Part shown: piece after piece, positions 7,849 to 15,922 of the stretch
Layout: each line of letters opens with the position of its first letter
Numbering within the stretch: position 1 is the first letter of the stretch
Origin: a bacterium
GTDB lineage: Bacteria; Patescibacteriota; Minisyncoccia; Phycocordibacterales; UBA5272
Direction of reading: 5' to 3'
DNA length: 42,567 nucleotides
NCBI GenBank assembly: GCA_023267635.1
Contig: JAHFMX010000009.1
Location: 1-42,567 of the forward strand
Translations under genes and position numbers: made by a program
Notes under the pieces: generated by a model
What the model was told of the DNA's origin: nothing
Seen by the model: the letters and a program-made list of their open reading frames with translations, nothing else
Databases searched by the model: none

Positions 7849-8580
7849 ATGAAAACTCTAATCGGAATTAACAACTTAACACAAATTGATCAGCTAGCTT
7901 ATGCTAATCATATTCAATTCTTCTATAGACTTGGTAAGGAACTTCCTAACGATCAATTTCTTCTATGTAACCCGCGTCGAATGAGCATAGATCGAATGAG
8001 GAACGAAGCCGCCAAAATTGCAATGGAACTTGATTGTGATTATCTTATGTTTATCGATGATGACGTACTTATCCCTTTTCATGCTTTTCAGATGTTACAA
8101 CATCATGATAAAGATATTTGTGCAGGTGTAACACATATTCGCGGTTATCCATTTCATCCTATGATTTTTGATTTCAAGGATAAAAAGAATAGCTATGTTG
8201 TTGATTATGCTGAAAAAGCAGATAAAGAAACAAAACTTCTTGAAGTAGATGCCGTTGGGTTTAGTTGCTGTTTAATAAAAGTAGCTTTACTTAAACGAAT
8301 GTTGACACCTTTTTTTGTAACTGGTCTTCAACAAACTGAGGATGTTTATTTTTGTCAGCGGGCGAAAGAACAGTTTCCAGAAACATCTATTTTTGTAGAT
8401 GTTAGTGTAGAAACTGGACATATTCTAGGATCAGATATAATTGATCCTAAATCTGTAGAGTTTTGGAAAACTTTTGAAGAAAGCCGGATTCCGGCATTGA
8501 AAGAAGAAGTAGAAAAAGATGAAAAGCGTTGGGATAGAAGTAAAGAATATATAGAAAGTCAAATGGGTATTAAAATATGA
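7849..8580 (+). CDS. GT-A-type glycosyltransferase
   Basis: With the start at ATG 7849 (after the hairpin) the protein has 243 residues. It carries the GT-A/GT2-like pattern: a Rossmann-type N-terminus (LIGINNLT), IDRMRNEAAKIAME, then the DXD-type metal/nucleotide-sugar motif in MFIDDDVLIP, and a C-terminal acceptor-side motif QTEDVYFCQRA. The last 40 residues are a charged helix. It would transfer a sugar from a nucleotide donor to an acceptor that cannot be identified. It is a clear relative of the N-terminal half of the protein at 11620-12801 (FIGDDTIIP, TEDLYFLHK). It overlaps the next gene by ATGA and is followed by a separate methyltransferase gene. No ribosome site is obvious before 7849. 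Confidence 0.85.
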   Translation: MKTLIGINNLTQIDQLAYANHIQFFYRLGKELPNDQFLLCNPRRMSIDRMRNEAAKIAMELDCDYLMFIDDDVLIPFHAFQMLQHHDKDICAGVTHIRGYPFHPMIFDFKDKKNSYVVDYAEKADKETKLLEVDAVGFSCCLIKVALLKRMLTPFFVTGLQQTEDVYFCQRAKEQFPETSIFVDVSVETGHILGSDIIDPKSVEFWKTFEESRIPALKEEVEKDEKRWDRSKEYIESQMGIKI

Positions 8581-8765
8581 ATTGTCAGGTAGTTGTACAC
8601 ACATATAATGGTGTTAAAATTAGATGTTCAAAAAATGCAAGTTCTGAAATTTATCATACACTTACAACCAAAGAAGGTTCTTTTGAAATAGGTGCTTACT
8701 ATTGTGAAGATCATATCATAGAAGTAGTTGAAAAATTAAAAATAATTGGTCGTCATGAAGCTTAA
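8577..8765 (+). CDS. Small Cys-containing hypothetical protein, 62 aa
   Basis: Starts with an ATGA overlap on the glycosyltransferase gene and ends inside the methyltransferase gene, so it is translationally coupled to both. Three Cys (residues 3, 17 and 43) and a His after the last (YYCEDH) look like a small zinc-binding fold, a C...C...CxxH pattern common in short phage proteins. No other feature is visible. A role with the flanking sugar-modifying enzymes is possible but unsupported. Confidence 0.65.
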   Translation: MNCQVVVHTYNGVKIRCSKNASSEIYHTLTTKEGSFEIGAYYCEDHIIEVVEKLKIIGRHEA

Positions 8766-9303
8766 TCTCGGCTGTGGAAACTCGAAACTCGAAGGTTATA
8801 TCAATATTGATTGCGACGAGACAGTTAAACCGGATCAAGTAATCAATATTTGTAGTTTTCTTCCTTGGGAAACCGATTCAATAGAAAAAATCCTTTTCTT
8901 ACATACTATTGAACACCTTGAAAAGAGATTATATCCAACTATTTTTTCGGAGTTACATCGAATTTTACAACCTGATGGTCTTTTGATCTTAGCATATCCA
9001 GAATTTGAAAAATGTGCTAGAAATTGGCTTGAAAATACACATGGCAAGCGAGATTTTTGGGAGATGACAATTTATGGCCGTCAATCTTGTCCAAGTGATT
9101 TTCATGTTTCAATTATGAATACAGTAGAAATAAAAGATATGTTAGATCGAACTGGTTTCAAAAATATACAATCTAGAGAAGAAATTGCGGCACCATATAA
9201 TACAATTGTTGAGTGCCAAAAAGGTAATCCTCTACCTAGATATGAGGAAATTTTAGATAAAGGTATTTTTGGAGACAAACATGGAAACTCAGCAAGAATA
9301 TGA
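8755..9303 (+). CDS. Class I SAM-dependent methyltransferase
   Basis: ATG at 8755 is chosen over the TTG at 8746, because MKLNLGCGN puts SAM motif I (LNLGCGNSKLEGYINID) at the very N-terminus as in the Methyltransf_11 group. Later motifs are the acidic SIEKILFLHTIEHLE and LHRILQPDGLLILAYPEF. The 182-residue length is that of a bare Rossmann domain. It is similar in motif layout to the C-terminal half of the fusion protein at 11620-12801 (DLGCG, VLEHF, RILKPTGELRLVLP). The likely substrate is a sugar or lipid-carrier-linked glycan made by the neighbouring glycosyltransferase, rather than DNA, since no DNA-methylase NPPY/DPPY motif is present. It overlaps the next gene by 23 bases. Confidence 0.85.
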   Translation: MKLNLGCGNSKLEGYINIDCDETVKPDQVINICSFLPWETDSIEKILFLHTIEHLEKRLYPTIFSELHRILQPDGLLILAYPEFEKCARNWLENTHGKRDFWEMTIYGRQSCPSDFHVSIMNTVEIKDMLDRTGFKNIQSREEIAAPYNTIVECQKGNPLPRYEEILDKGIFGDKHGNSARI

Positions 9304-9751
9304 TGTTGTAAAACTTCGTGGAGCATTTAGATTTCAATTACGTGATCCTTTTGGCAACGTAGTTCAAGATTATGTACAAAATACAGTAGTAACTGCTGGT
9401 AGAGCTTGGGTACTAAAACAGCTTGAATCAACAGATCATGCTACTGCACAAAATGTTTCTCATATGGCAGTTGGAACATCTACTGCTGCTCCTGCTACTA
9501 GTGATACTGCTCTTGGTTCTGAGAACTCTCGAATAGCTATCAATAGTTTCACGACTAGTAACACTACAGCTAATCCGCCAAGTTGGAGAGCTGAAGCAAG
9601 TTGGGCAACAAACCAAGCTAATACAACTTTGGGTGAAGTTGGAATGTTTAATAGTTCGTCTGGTGGTACTCTACTTGCTAGAGCTACATTTGCTACTATT
9701 AACAAAACAACCTCGAACACTTTGTCGATTAGCTATACTTTGAGTGCTTAA
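9281..9751 (+). CDS. Virion surface (tail fibre-associated) protein
   Basis: Start at ATG 9281 has GGAG (9271-9274) at good spacing; an upstream in-frame TTG (9269) is less likely. The 156-residue protein begins with a charged segment, then RDPFGNVVQDYVQNTVVTAG, a motif common at the start of small phage tail and fibre proteins. The remainder is Ala/Ser/Thr/Asn-rich beta structure (HMAVGTS, LGEVGMFNSS, TLSISYTLSA). This 'N-x-V-T-x-x-G ... L-x-x-x-G-T ... E-x-G-x-F' layout is frequently annotated as minor tail or structural protein. It lies between the methyltransferase and a spike-base-like gene. Confidence 0.7.
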   Translation: METQQEYDVVKLRGAFRFQLRDPFGNVVQDYVQNTVVTAGRAWVLKQLESTDHATAQNVSHMAVGTSTAAPATSDTALGSENSRIAINSFTTSNTTANPPSWRAEASWATNQANTTLGEVGMFNSSSGGTLLARATFATINKTTSNTLSISYTLSA

Positions 9752-9752
9752 T

Positions 9753-10001
9753 ATGGGAAATTCGTCTGGAGTAATGCCATCTGCGTCTGGATTTTTAATT
9801 ACTCCAGACGATAATAATGATCTTCCTGTACCTATTCGAGGTATTTATATAGGTAGTTCAGGGAATCTAAAGGTTCTGCTTCAAGATGATACTAATGCAG
9901 TTACATTTGTTGGTTTAATTGTTGGTATTCTTTTATCTATACAAGTTAAAAGAGTTTATTCAACTGGAACAACTGCTGGTAGTTTAATAGGACTAAGTTA
10001 A
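9753..10001 (+). CDS. Spike-base-like small structural protein
   Basis: The 82-residue protein from ATG 9753 (an in-frame GTG at 9744 is an alternative) has the pattern SGFLITPDDNNDLP, RGIYIGSSGNLKVLLQDD, VTFVGLIVGILLSIQVKRV and STGTTAGSLIGL. This is the layout of the small spike-base proteins of gene transfer agents and many phages (RCAP_rcc01079-like: 'G-I-x-I-G-x-x-G-x-L-x-V-x-L ... R-V-x-x-T-G-T-T-A'). It would sit at the base of a capsid spike or fibre. The next gene starts immediately after its stop. Confidence 0.7.
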   Translation: MGNSSGVMPSASGFLITPDDNNDLPVPIRGIYIGSSGNLKVLLQDDTNAVTFVGLIVGILLSIQVKRVYSTGTTAGSLIGLS

Positions 10002-11603
10002 TTGGCAACAGTTACAACAGAAGCTGTAGCGGAAATTGTATCTAGTAGTAATACTGCTAGTTATGACTTTGGTGCTTTTGTTCCTACTGGGCATGCACTT
10101 TTAGTTATTATTGCACTTTGTAGAGGTACAACTGCTGCTGGTTCGATAGTTAATGTTTCAGGAACTTCTTTAACGTGGACTAAAAAAACTTCTGGGACAT
10201 TTAATAGTGGTGCAGATACAGTTTATCTTTATTGGGCTAGAACTCCAGCTTCTCCATCTTCTAGTGTTTATAGAGTAAGTACAACTGGTGATAATGCTAC
10301 AGGCTGTATTGCTTATATGTTCCAGATTACTGGATCAGATGCAAATATAGCTGATCCAATAAAGCAAGCTGTAGCAAATTCTGGAAATTCTACAAATGCT
10401 ACAACAGGTGCAATTACTGCTTTAGATACAAATGATGCTTATGTAATGGGATGGATGGGTGATTTATCCTCTTCTAACCCTGCAAATGTTTCTGCTCCGC
10501 CAAATGGTAGTTGGACAGAAATAGGCGACAATGGTTTTTCGTTACCTACTAGTAATGGTTCAGGAGCTTTTAGAGATGGTGGCGAAACAGGTACAAGTTT
10601 AGCATTTGTTAATAATTCAGCAATTTGGGGATTGATTTTTGCAGAGATTACCAGAAGTATCGATCCATCGGCACAAGCTGATACAATGGCTCTTGCTGAT
10701 GAGTTTGTACCTATATTTGTAACACTATTAGACAAAAATGAGACTATTACTTTAAGTGATGATAATTCTAAAATATTCACTACGCTTTTAGATGTTAGTG
10801 ATACCATTACACTTTCTGATGCTATAGAAGTTGTTTTAGCTTATCTATTTGATCTAAGTGATACTATAACTATTACAGATAGTATTGAATCTCAACTATA
10901 TGGTGATCTTCAGATAGATATTTCTGATACTTTAAGTTTTTCAGATGCAATTTCTATAGAAACATCTTATCAAATAGATGTTACAGATAGTATTACATTT
11001 AGTGATGCTCAAGCTATAGAAGAAGGCTATTGGATAACTCTTGAGGATACGTTTGTATTTGCCGATGCAATAGAAACCAATCTTGCTAATGAAGGACAGC
11101 CCACAGTTGATGTACAAGATACTTTAGTCTTAAGTGACTCTTTTAATGCTATATTTACGATTGATTTAGAACTATCAGAAGTACTAAGCTTCAGCGATAT
11201 TTATGAATCCATTGCTGAGTATAGAATTTCTATTGAAGATAGTTTTAGTCTAAGTGATGAAATCACTGTTCAATTTGTAGCTATTCTTTCAGTAGAAATA
11301 TCTGATACACTAAGCTTGCAGGATGAAGCTGAAATGCATCCTGGATATGGAGTTGAAGTAAGTGATAGTCTAAGTCTAACTGATGGCACTGAAACTATAA
11401 ACTATATCGCACTAGACTTAACAGATACTATTACTCTTGCAGATGTTTACAATGGTATTGATGCAGGATTATTAAACTTAGCAGAAGCTATTGGTTTCTC
11501 AGATAGTTCAGATGTTTCAAATAACATAGTTTTCGGATTAGGTAGTTATGCGTTTATTGTAGATCATAGAATGGATATGGCAAATAAGCCACGCGGTTTA
11601 TAA
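10002..11603 (+). CDS. Large repeat fibre/adhesin-like virion protein (DTLSLSD repeats)
   Basis: Translation starts at TTG 10002, right after the preceding stop; the next in-frame ATG is about 148 codons further, so TTG is required. Residues 1 to about 220 form a Ser/Thr/Gly/Asn-rich beta domain (YLYWARTPASPSSSVYRV, NDAYVMGWMGD). From about 220 to 515 there are roughly ten imperfect repeats of 26-30 residues with the core D-T-(I/L)-(T/S)-(L/F)-S-D-A/x. The last 15 residues are a distinct end cap. It has no Cys. The same repeat unit occurs in the gene at 13880, so these proteins are probably parts of one fibre or spike system. Receptor binding is likely but not shown. Confidence 0.75.
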   Translation: MATVTTEAVAEIVSSSNTASYDFGAFVPTGHALLVIIALCRGTTAAGSIVNVSGTSLTWTKKTSGTFNSGADTVYLYWARTPASPSSSVYRVSTTGDNATGCIAYMFQITGSDANIADPIKQAVANSGNSTNATTGAITALDTNDAYVMGWMGDLSSSNPANVSAPPNGSWTEIGDNGFSLPTSNGSGAFRDGGETGTSLAFVNNSAIWGLIFAEITRSIDPSAQADTMALADEFVPIFVTLLDKNETITLSDDNSKIFTTLLDVSDTITLSDAIEVVLAYLFDLSDTITITDSIESQLYGDLQIDISDTLSFSDAISIETSYQIDVTDSITFSDAQAIEEGYWITLEDTFVFADAIETNLANEGQPTVDVQDTLVLSDSFNAIFTIDLELSEVLSFSDIYESIAEYRISIEDSFSLSDEITVQFVAILSVEISDTLSLQDEAEMHPGYGVEVSDSLSLTDGTETINYIALDLTDTITLADVYNGIDAGLLNLAEAIGFSDSSDVSNNIVFGLGSYAFIVDHRMDMANKPRGL

Positions 11604-11619
11604 AATTTGAAAGGATACA

Positions 11620-12801
11620 ATGTCAGGACTTCTAATTGGTGTTCCAACTTTAAACAGACCATTAACTTTAGATTGGGCAATGGCCTTTAAAAGTTTAAAT
11701 CCTCCTATTAACTATAACACGATTTTTTCGGTAGTTAAAGGAAAACCAGTAGCAGAAGCACGTAACTTAATGTGTGAGGAAGCTATAAAACATAATTGTA
11801 AATATATCCTATTTATAGGTGATGATACAATTATTCCAAACCATGCTTTGAAACAGTTTATTTTTCGTATGGAAAATACACCTGACTGTGGAGTAGTAGG
11901 CGGCGTTTACTTTAGTAAAACCGATCCATCTGCTCCTCTTGTTTTTAAGGGTAATGGAGAAGGTAGCTATTGGGATTGGAAAGTTGGCGAGTTTTTCAAT
12001 GTAACAGGTTTAGGAATGGATTGTACGATGATTCGTGTTGATATTCTTAAAGAAGTTTCTAAACCTTGGTTTCATACAAAAGAAGTAGATACTTTTTTGG
12101 ATGCTATAAACAGTGTAGAACTTTGGACAGAGGATCTTTACTTTCTTCATAAAGTAACTGAAGAAACTAAATGGAAGGTTTATTGTGATGCAGGCGTGAT
12201 AGCTGATCATGTGGATGTCTATACTGGCCGTGTATATTCACTACCTCATTACTCATTACCTACTCGGAACTTAGCTATTCCAAAGGATGAAAAAAAAGTA
12301 GTCGATCTAGGTTGTGGTCATATCTGGCGTGAATTTCCAGAATGTACGAAACCTGTTAGAGTAGATATTGATGAAGGTTGTAGACCAGATTATCGCTGTG
12401 ATGTAAGAACTCTTCCATTTGCGAATGAAGAGTTTGATATTGTTTTTTCTAGCCATGTTTTAGAGCACTTTAGTAGAGACGAACATCACTTTGTGCTTGC
12501 AGAATGGTTACGTATCTTAAAACCAACTGGTGAACTTCGATTAGTTTTGCCCAATATTATGTGGGCAGCAGAACAGCTTGTTAAACGTCAAGGCGAATTT
12601 ACTAACGATATTCTAAATGTTTTTTATGGTGGTCAAATGAATAAATTTGACTTTCACTATAATGGTTTTACTCCAAAGTACCTTAAGGATCTATTACATT
12701 CTAAAGGTTATTTTGTATCTTCTTGGAAAGAAGAAGGCTATAATATTCTTGCTAATTTTCAGAAAGCTGGAACAATCGAGGTAGCCAAAACTATTGAGTA
12801 A
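11620..12801 (+). CDS. Bifunctional glycosyltransferase-methyltransferase fusion
   Basis: The 393-residue protein joins a GT-A glycosyltransferase (residues 1 to about 215; VPTLNRP, AEARNLM, the DXD-like LFIGDDTIIP, and WTEDLYFLHK) to a class I SAM methyltransferase (about 225-385; VVDLGCG, DVRTLPFANEEFDIVFSSHVLEHF, RILKPTGELRLVLP). Both halves match the separate glycosyltransferase (7849) and methyltransferase (8755) genes in motif layout, so the genome encodes the same pair of activities twice, once split and once fused. ATG 11620 has AAAGGA upstream. It probably builds and caps a methylated glycan on the virion or on the cell envelope; the acceptor is unknown. It is followed by a GC-rich hairpin. 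Confidence 0.85.
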   Translation: MSGLLIGVPTLNRPLTLDWAMAFKSLNPPINYNTIFSVVKGKPVAEARNLMCEEAIKHNCKYILFIGDDTIIPNHALKQFIFRMENTPDCGVVGGVYFSKTDPSAPLVFKGNGEGSYWDWKVGEFFNVTGLGMDCTMIRVDILKEVSKPWFHTKEVDTFLDAINSVELWTEDLYFLHKVTEETKWKVYCDAGVIADHVDVYTGRVYSLPHYSLPTRNLAIPKDEKKVVDLGCGHIWREFPECTKPVRVDIDEGCRPDYRCDVRTLPFANEEFDIVFSSHVLEHFSRDEHHFVLAEWLRILKPTGELRLVLPNIMWAAEQLVKRQGEFTNDILNVFYGGQMNKFDFHYNGFTPKYLKDLLHSKGYFVSSWKEEGYNILANFQKAGTIEVAKTIE

Positions 12802-12835
12802 ATAAATTGATACTTCTCCTGTCTGGAACTATTAA

Positions 12836-12854
12836 AGGGGCGCCTGTGGCCCCT
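12836..12854 (+). terminator. GC-rich hairpin after the fusion gene
   Basis: AGGGGC at 12836-12841 pairs with GCCCCT at 12849-12854 around a seven-base loop, followed by ATTTGTATT. The stem is short but almost all G-C, and the hairpin lies in the only sizeable gap of this region, just before ATG 12875. It may terminate or attenuate transcription. It also marks the start of a stretch with unusually high GC. Confidence 0.5.
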
Positions 12855-12874
12855 ATTTGTATTGGAGTTTACTA

Positions 12875-13879
12875 ATGGCACTTTTACTACTTGAAGGTTT
12901 TGAATTTTCGCAGACTTGGAACGCCGCTAACTATGGTCACAACTGGGCTGTGTTTGGTGGTAACGGTACTACTGCTTCGGGTCGAAATGGTAGGGGCAAA
13001 ACCACCAATAATAGTACAGTAGACCAAACAGTAAGTTTAGGAACTCCAGCGACTGTAATAGTTGGTCTTGCGTACAAATTTAACACCGACGCGACAGAGA
13101 CGATGCTACTGTTTAAGGATGCCGTTGCTGGGACTATTCATGGCTCAATTAAGCGAGAAGCTAGTACCGGTAAGATTCACGCCTACCGAGGAACCAGTAC
13201 CTTGCTAGGTTCATCTGCTTCAGGTGTTTATCTATCAGGAGTATGGAACTATATAGAAGTTAAATGGACCGTTGATGATACGGTTGGGGTTGTTGTTGTC
13301 CGTGTCAATGGTGTTGAGGTTCTTAACCTCACATCTCAAGATACCAAAAATAGCACAAATGCGTACTGCGCATGTATCGGAGTTTCTTGTGATGTTAGTC
13401 AACATACCTTTGATGATATGTATATTTGCGACACCAGCGGCTCCGTCAACAACGACTTTCTTGGTGATTGTAAAGTTGTAGAAGTAGTGCCGACTGGCGC
13501 TGGTAACTACACCCAATGGACTCCTAGTGCTGGTTCAAACTGGCAGAACGTGGACGACTCGAATCCTAATGGTGATACTGATTATAATTCTGATTCTACT
13601 ATTGGAAATAAAGATACTTATGATTGTGCTGCTTTAGGAGTAACAGGTACAGTCTATGGTATTCAGCATGTAGCACAAATGAGAAAAGATGATGCTGGTT
13701 CTAGAAGTGTAAGACTTATAGAAAGAGTTAGTGCTACTGATTATAATGGAAGTGATATTGCACTTTCTGATTCTTATGTAAGTTATGCACGTCTATTTGA
13801 AACTAATCCTAATACTGGGGTATTATGGACAGTTTCTGGTGTAGATGCTGCTGAGCCTGGACAAGAGACAAGATCATAA
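12875..13879 (+). CDS. LamG/concanavalin-like fibre protein with mosaic composition
   Basis: The start is ATG 12875, with GGAG at 12863-12866; an upstream in-frame TTG (12857) lies inside the hairpin region and is rejected. The 334-residue protein opens with LLLLEGFEF, a common beginning of phage LamG-type (concanavalin A-like) beta-sandwich proteins, and includes WNYIEVKWTVDD and VVVRVNGVEVLNL, also typical of that fold. The C-terminal part (from about residue 230) is Asp/Ser/Asn-rich with DSDSTIGNKD-like loops. GC is about 50 percent in the first 690 bp (31/60 at 13501-13560) and drops to 16/60 at 13561-13620, so the gene looks like a recent domain swap. It is a probable glycan-binding fibre or spike part. 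Confidence 0.7.
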   Translation: MALLLLEGFEFSQTWNAANYGHNWAVFGGNGTTASGRNGRGKTTNNSTVDQTVSLGTPATVIVGLAYKFNTDATETMLLFKDAVAGTIHGSIKREASTGKIHAYRGTSTLLGSSASGVYLSGVWNYIEVKWTVDDTVGVVVVRVNGVEVLNLTSQDTKNSTNAYCACIGVSCDVSQHTFDDMYICDTSGSVNNDFLGDCKVVEVVPTGAGNYTQWTPSAGSNWQNVDDSNPNGDTDYNSDSTIGNKDTYDCAALGVTGTVYGIQHVAQMRKDDAGSRSVRLIERVSATDYNGSDIALSDSYVSYARLFETNPNTGVLWTVSGVDAAEPGQETRS

Positions 13880-14965
13880 ATGGCTGCTAGAGTTACTAAA
13901 GTTGGTATTGAGGCTCTTGTTCAGCCTACAACGCAAAAGATTAGAGTTACTAAAGTAGGTGTTGAAGCTCTAGTTCAACCATCTACACGTAAAATTAGAG
14001 TTACTAAAGTAGCAATACAAGTTCTTATAAATGTTTGGAATACTTCTTATGAAGATGCTTTAAGTTTTAGTGAAAATATAGAACTAAGTTTATTAGATAC
14101 AAGCGGACTTACAAAAGTAGCTTCGGATACAATAGACAATTTTAGTGATGCAATAGAAGTTCTGCTGTTAGGTGCTAGTGATCAAATAGTTATAACATCT
14201 GATTCATTGGCTTTTTCAGATGCTTTTATTAAGAATTTACAAATTATAACAGTTGATATACCACTTAGCTTTTCGGATGAAATTGAAGTAATAGAATCAG
14301 AGTTCTCTCTTTTCAAAGCTGGTGATATAGATGTTGAAATTTTACATAATCAACGAATACAATTTAAAGATAGGATACAAGTATCTGAAGGACTTCCAGT
14401 ATCAGGACCTTTAGACTTTGGTGATACTTTAAATCTAAGTGATGCCGCTTCTTTTAATAGATCAGGAGCTATTGAAAGTTTTGATACTATTTTTTATGAA
14501 TGGGCTGATGGAGCAAATATTGTGTTAGAAATTCAACTTGCTGTTTCAGATACTTTGGTATTTGTAGAAGAAGCTTCTATTTCTTATACAATTGTAGGAA
14601 TTACTAAAACAGCTAATGATACTCTAGTTCTATCGGATGCTATGTCTTATAGTGGCGGCTCGGCGCTTTCAATAATCGCCAATTTTACATTAGCTGATGG
14701 GGTTGTTGTAGCTGGAACTTCTAGGATGAATCAATCTGATACACTGAGTCTTTCAGATGCTACTAATCTTAGTTTACTAATATCAGATACTACAATGTCA
14801 GATGCAATGAGTTTAACTGATAATATTACAATATCTCTATCTGCTCTATTAACAGCAACTGCTGCTGATAGTTTAGCATCCAGTTGGAATGATGTTGTTG
14901 GAACCAATAAACGATCAACTAATACTGGATACCTAAGACGGTATTTGAATGATGTGGTGAACTAA
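13880..14965 (+). CDS. Repeat fibre-like virion protein sharing DTLSLSD repeats
   Basis: ATG 13880 directly follows the preceding stop. The 361 residues begin with an 18-residue unit present almost 2.5 times (RVTKVGIEALVQP...KI, residues 4-46). Then come several imperfect repeats with the D-(T/S)-(L/I)-x-(F/L)-S-D-A core (for example DSLAFSDAF, DTLNLSDAAS, DTLVLSDAM, DTLSLSDAT), the same unit as in the protein from 10002. A final 70-residue segment ends NTGYLRRYLNDVVN. This suggests a modular fibre in which repeat arms are attached to different end domains. It overlaps the next gene by one base. Confidence 0.7.
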   Translation: MAARVTKVGIEALVQPTTQKIRVTKVGVEALVQPSTRKIRVTKVAIQVLINVWNTSYEDALSFSENIELSLLDTSGLTKVASDTIDNFSDAIEVLLLGASDQIVITSDSLAFSDAFIKNLQIITVDIPLSFSDEIEVIESEFSLFKAGDIDVEILHNQRIQFKDRIQVSEGLPVSGPLDFGDTLNLSDAASFNRSGAIESFDTIFYEWADGANIVLEIQLAVSDTLVFVEEASISYTIVGITKTANDTLVLSDAMSYSGGSALSIIANFTLADGVVVAGTSRMNQSDTLSLSDATNLSLLISDTTMSDAMSLTDNITISLSALLTATAADSLASSWNDVVGTNKRSTNTGYLRRYLNDVVN

Positions 14966-15291
14966 TGAAACTAACTTGTACTTGCGGACATTGTCAAGTT
15001 TGTAAGCATAGAAATAATGTTAGACGATATAGGAAAATAGAGAATAGAGAAATTGCATATGAAAATGGATTTGCAAGTGGAATAGTTCCTTCTATAATGC
15101 GTCCATTGAATATCTGGATCTTAATAGAAGAAAATTTAGAAAAATTTTGGGGAAAGCCTTTAGAAGGTCCAAGATTACAACTAAATAAAGAATCTAATTT
15201 TTATGGTTTAAGTAGTATAAGAATTGGCTTACTTAATAAATTTCAAGCAAAAAGAACTTATATGGATTATAAGAATTATGACAAGAGATGA
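14965..15291 (+). CDS. Small zinc-knuckle hypothetical protein, 108 aa
   Basis: ATG 14965 overlaps the previous TAA. The N-terminus has four Cys and two His in CTCGHCQVCKHRNNVRRYR, a likely zinc-binding knuckle next to a basic arm; similar CxCGxCxxCxxR pieces occur in short phage proteins of unknown role. The rest is polar with one Trp-rich stretch (LNIWILIEENLEKFWGKPL). It overlaps the next gene by 14 bases. Its position just before the adaptor genes is typical of small connector-region proteins but gives no function. Confidence 0.7.
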   Translation: MKLTCTCGHCQVCKHRNNVRRYRKIENREIAYENGFASGIVPSIMRPLNIWILIEENLEKFWGKPLEGPRLQLNKESNFYGLSSIRIGLLNKFQAKRTYMDYKNYDKR

Positions 15292-15922
15292 AATCAGTGC
15301 TAAGGTATCAAGAAATCTTGAAGACGCTGGTACTGTACATTTTACTCCTGACGATCTTAATGACTCTATCCAGGATGGGTATGATTTGCTTGCTATTATG
15401 ACTGGTTGTGTAGAGAAGATAGCAACTATCAATTTTGAAGCTAATAAAACCTATTATGATTTCGCAGCCGAGATAAGTGACTATTTTAAGGTTTTTGCAA
15501 TTTGGAATAATGTTAATAGGAAATGGATGAATCCAAATATTTTAGAAGGTTTTAAAGCAATCTCTCCACGCTGGTCTACTATTAAAGGAAATATGCGGGA
15601 ATTTGCATTTCTAGGATATAAAGATATTTGTATCTATCCTAAACCGGCTGCAAGTACAAGTAGTATGATTGTTTTCTATCATGCTCAAGCTCCAGTACTT
15701 TCTGGAAATACTCAGCCTCTTTTCTTTCCAGAAATGCACGATATTTTAGTAGATTATGCAACTAGTGATCTACTAGATCAAGATTTAGAGTTTAAGAAGT
15801 CTGTTCATTATGCAGAGCTTTTTACAAAAAATCTAGCTAATCTTATACAAGCTCTTGAACGTAGAACTTTGCCAGAAAGGATATATGCTCTTTCATGCCA
15901 ATATTCACTGAGTCTTATCTAA
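15278..15922 (+). CDS. Head-tail adaptor-like protein
   Basis: ATG 15278 is used; an upstream in-frame TTG/ATG at 15224 would add 18 residues from inside the previous gene. The 214-residue protein starts MTRDEISAKVSRNLED and has helices followed by a beta region with WNNVNRKWMNPNI and FLGYKDICIYP, then helices DILVDYATSDLLDQD and KKSVHYAELFTKNLANL. The layout 'short helix, strand YDFAAEISDYFKVFAIW..., helices' matches phage adaptor/connector proteins and is shared with the next gene. These would sit between portal and tail nozzle. Function inferred from fold-type and position; no single diagnostic motif. Confidence 0.6.
   Translation: MTRDEISAKVSRNLEDAGTVHFTPDDLNDSIQDGYDLLAIMTGCVEKIATINFEANKTYYDFAAEISDYFKVFAIWNNVNRKWMNPNILEGFKAISPRWSTIKGNMREFAFLGYKDICIYPKPAASTSSMIVFYHAQAPVLSGNTQPLFFPEMHDILVDYATSDLLDQDLEFKKSVHYAELFTKNLANLIQALERRTLPERIYALSCQYSLSLI

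Noticed and set aside
10439-10807. Leftward 122-codon frame inside the repeat fibre gene
   Set aside because: Antisense of Ser/Asp-rich repeats; no coding signs.
10675-11540. Possible CRISPR-like array
   Set aside because: The periodic units are protein-level repeats in an open frame, imperfect in DNA and without constant direct repeats and spacers.
12857-12874. TTG start for the LamG-like gene
   Set aside because: GGAG precedes ATG 12875, and the upstream residues come from the hairpin spacer.
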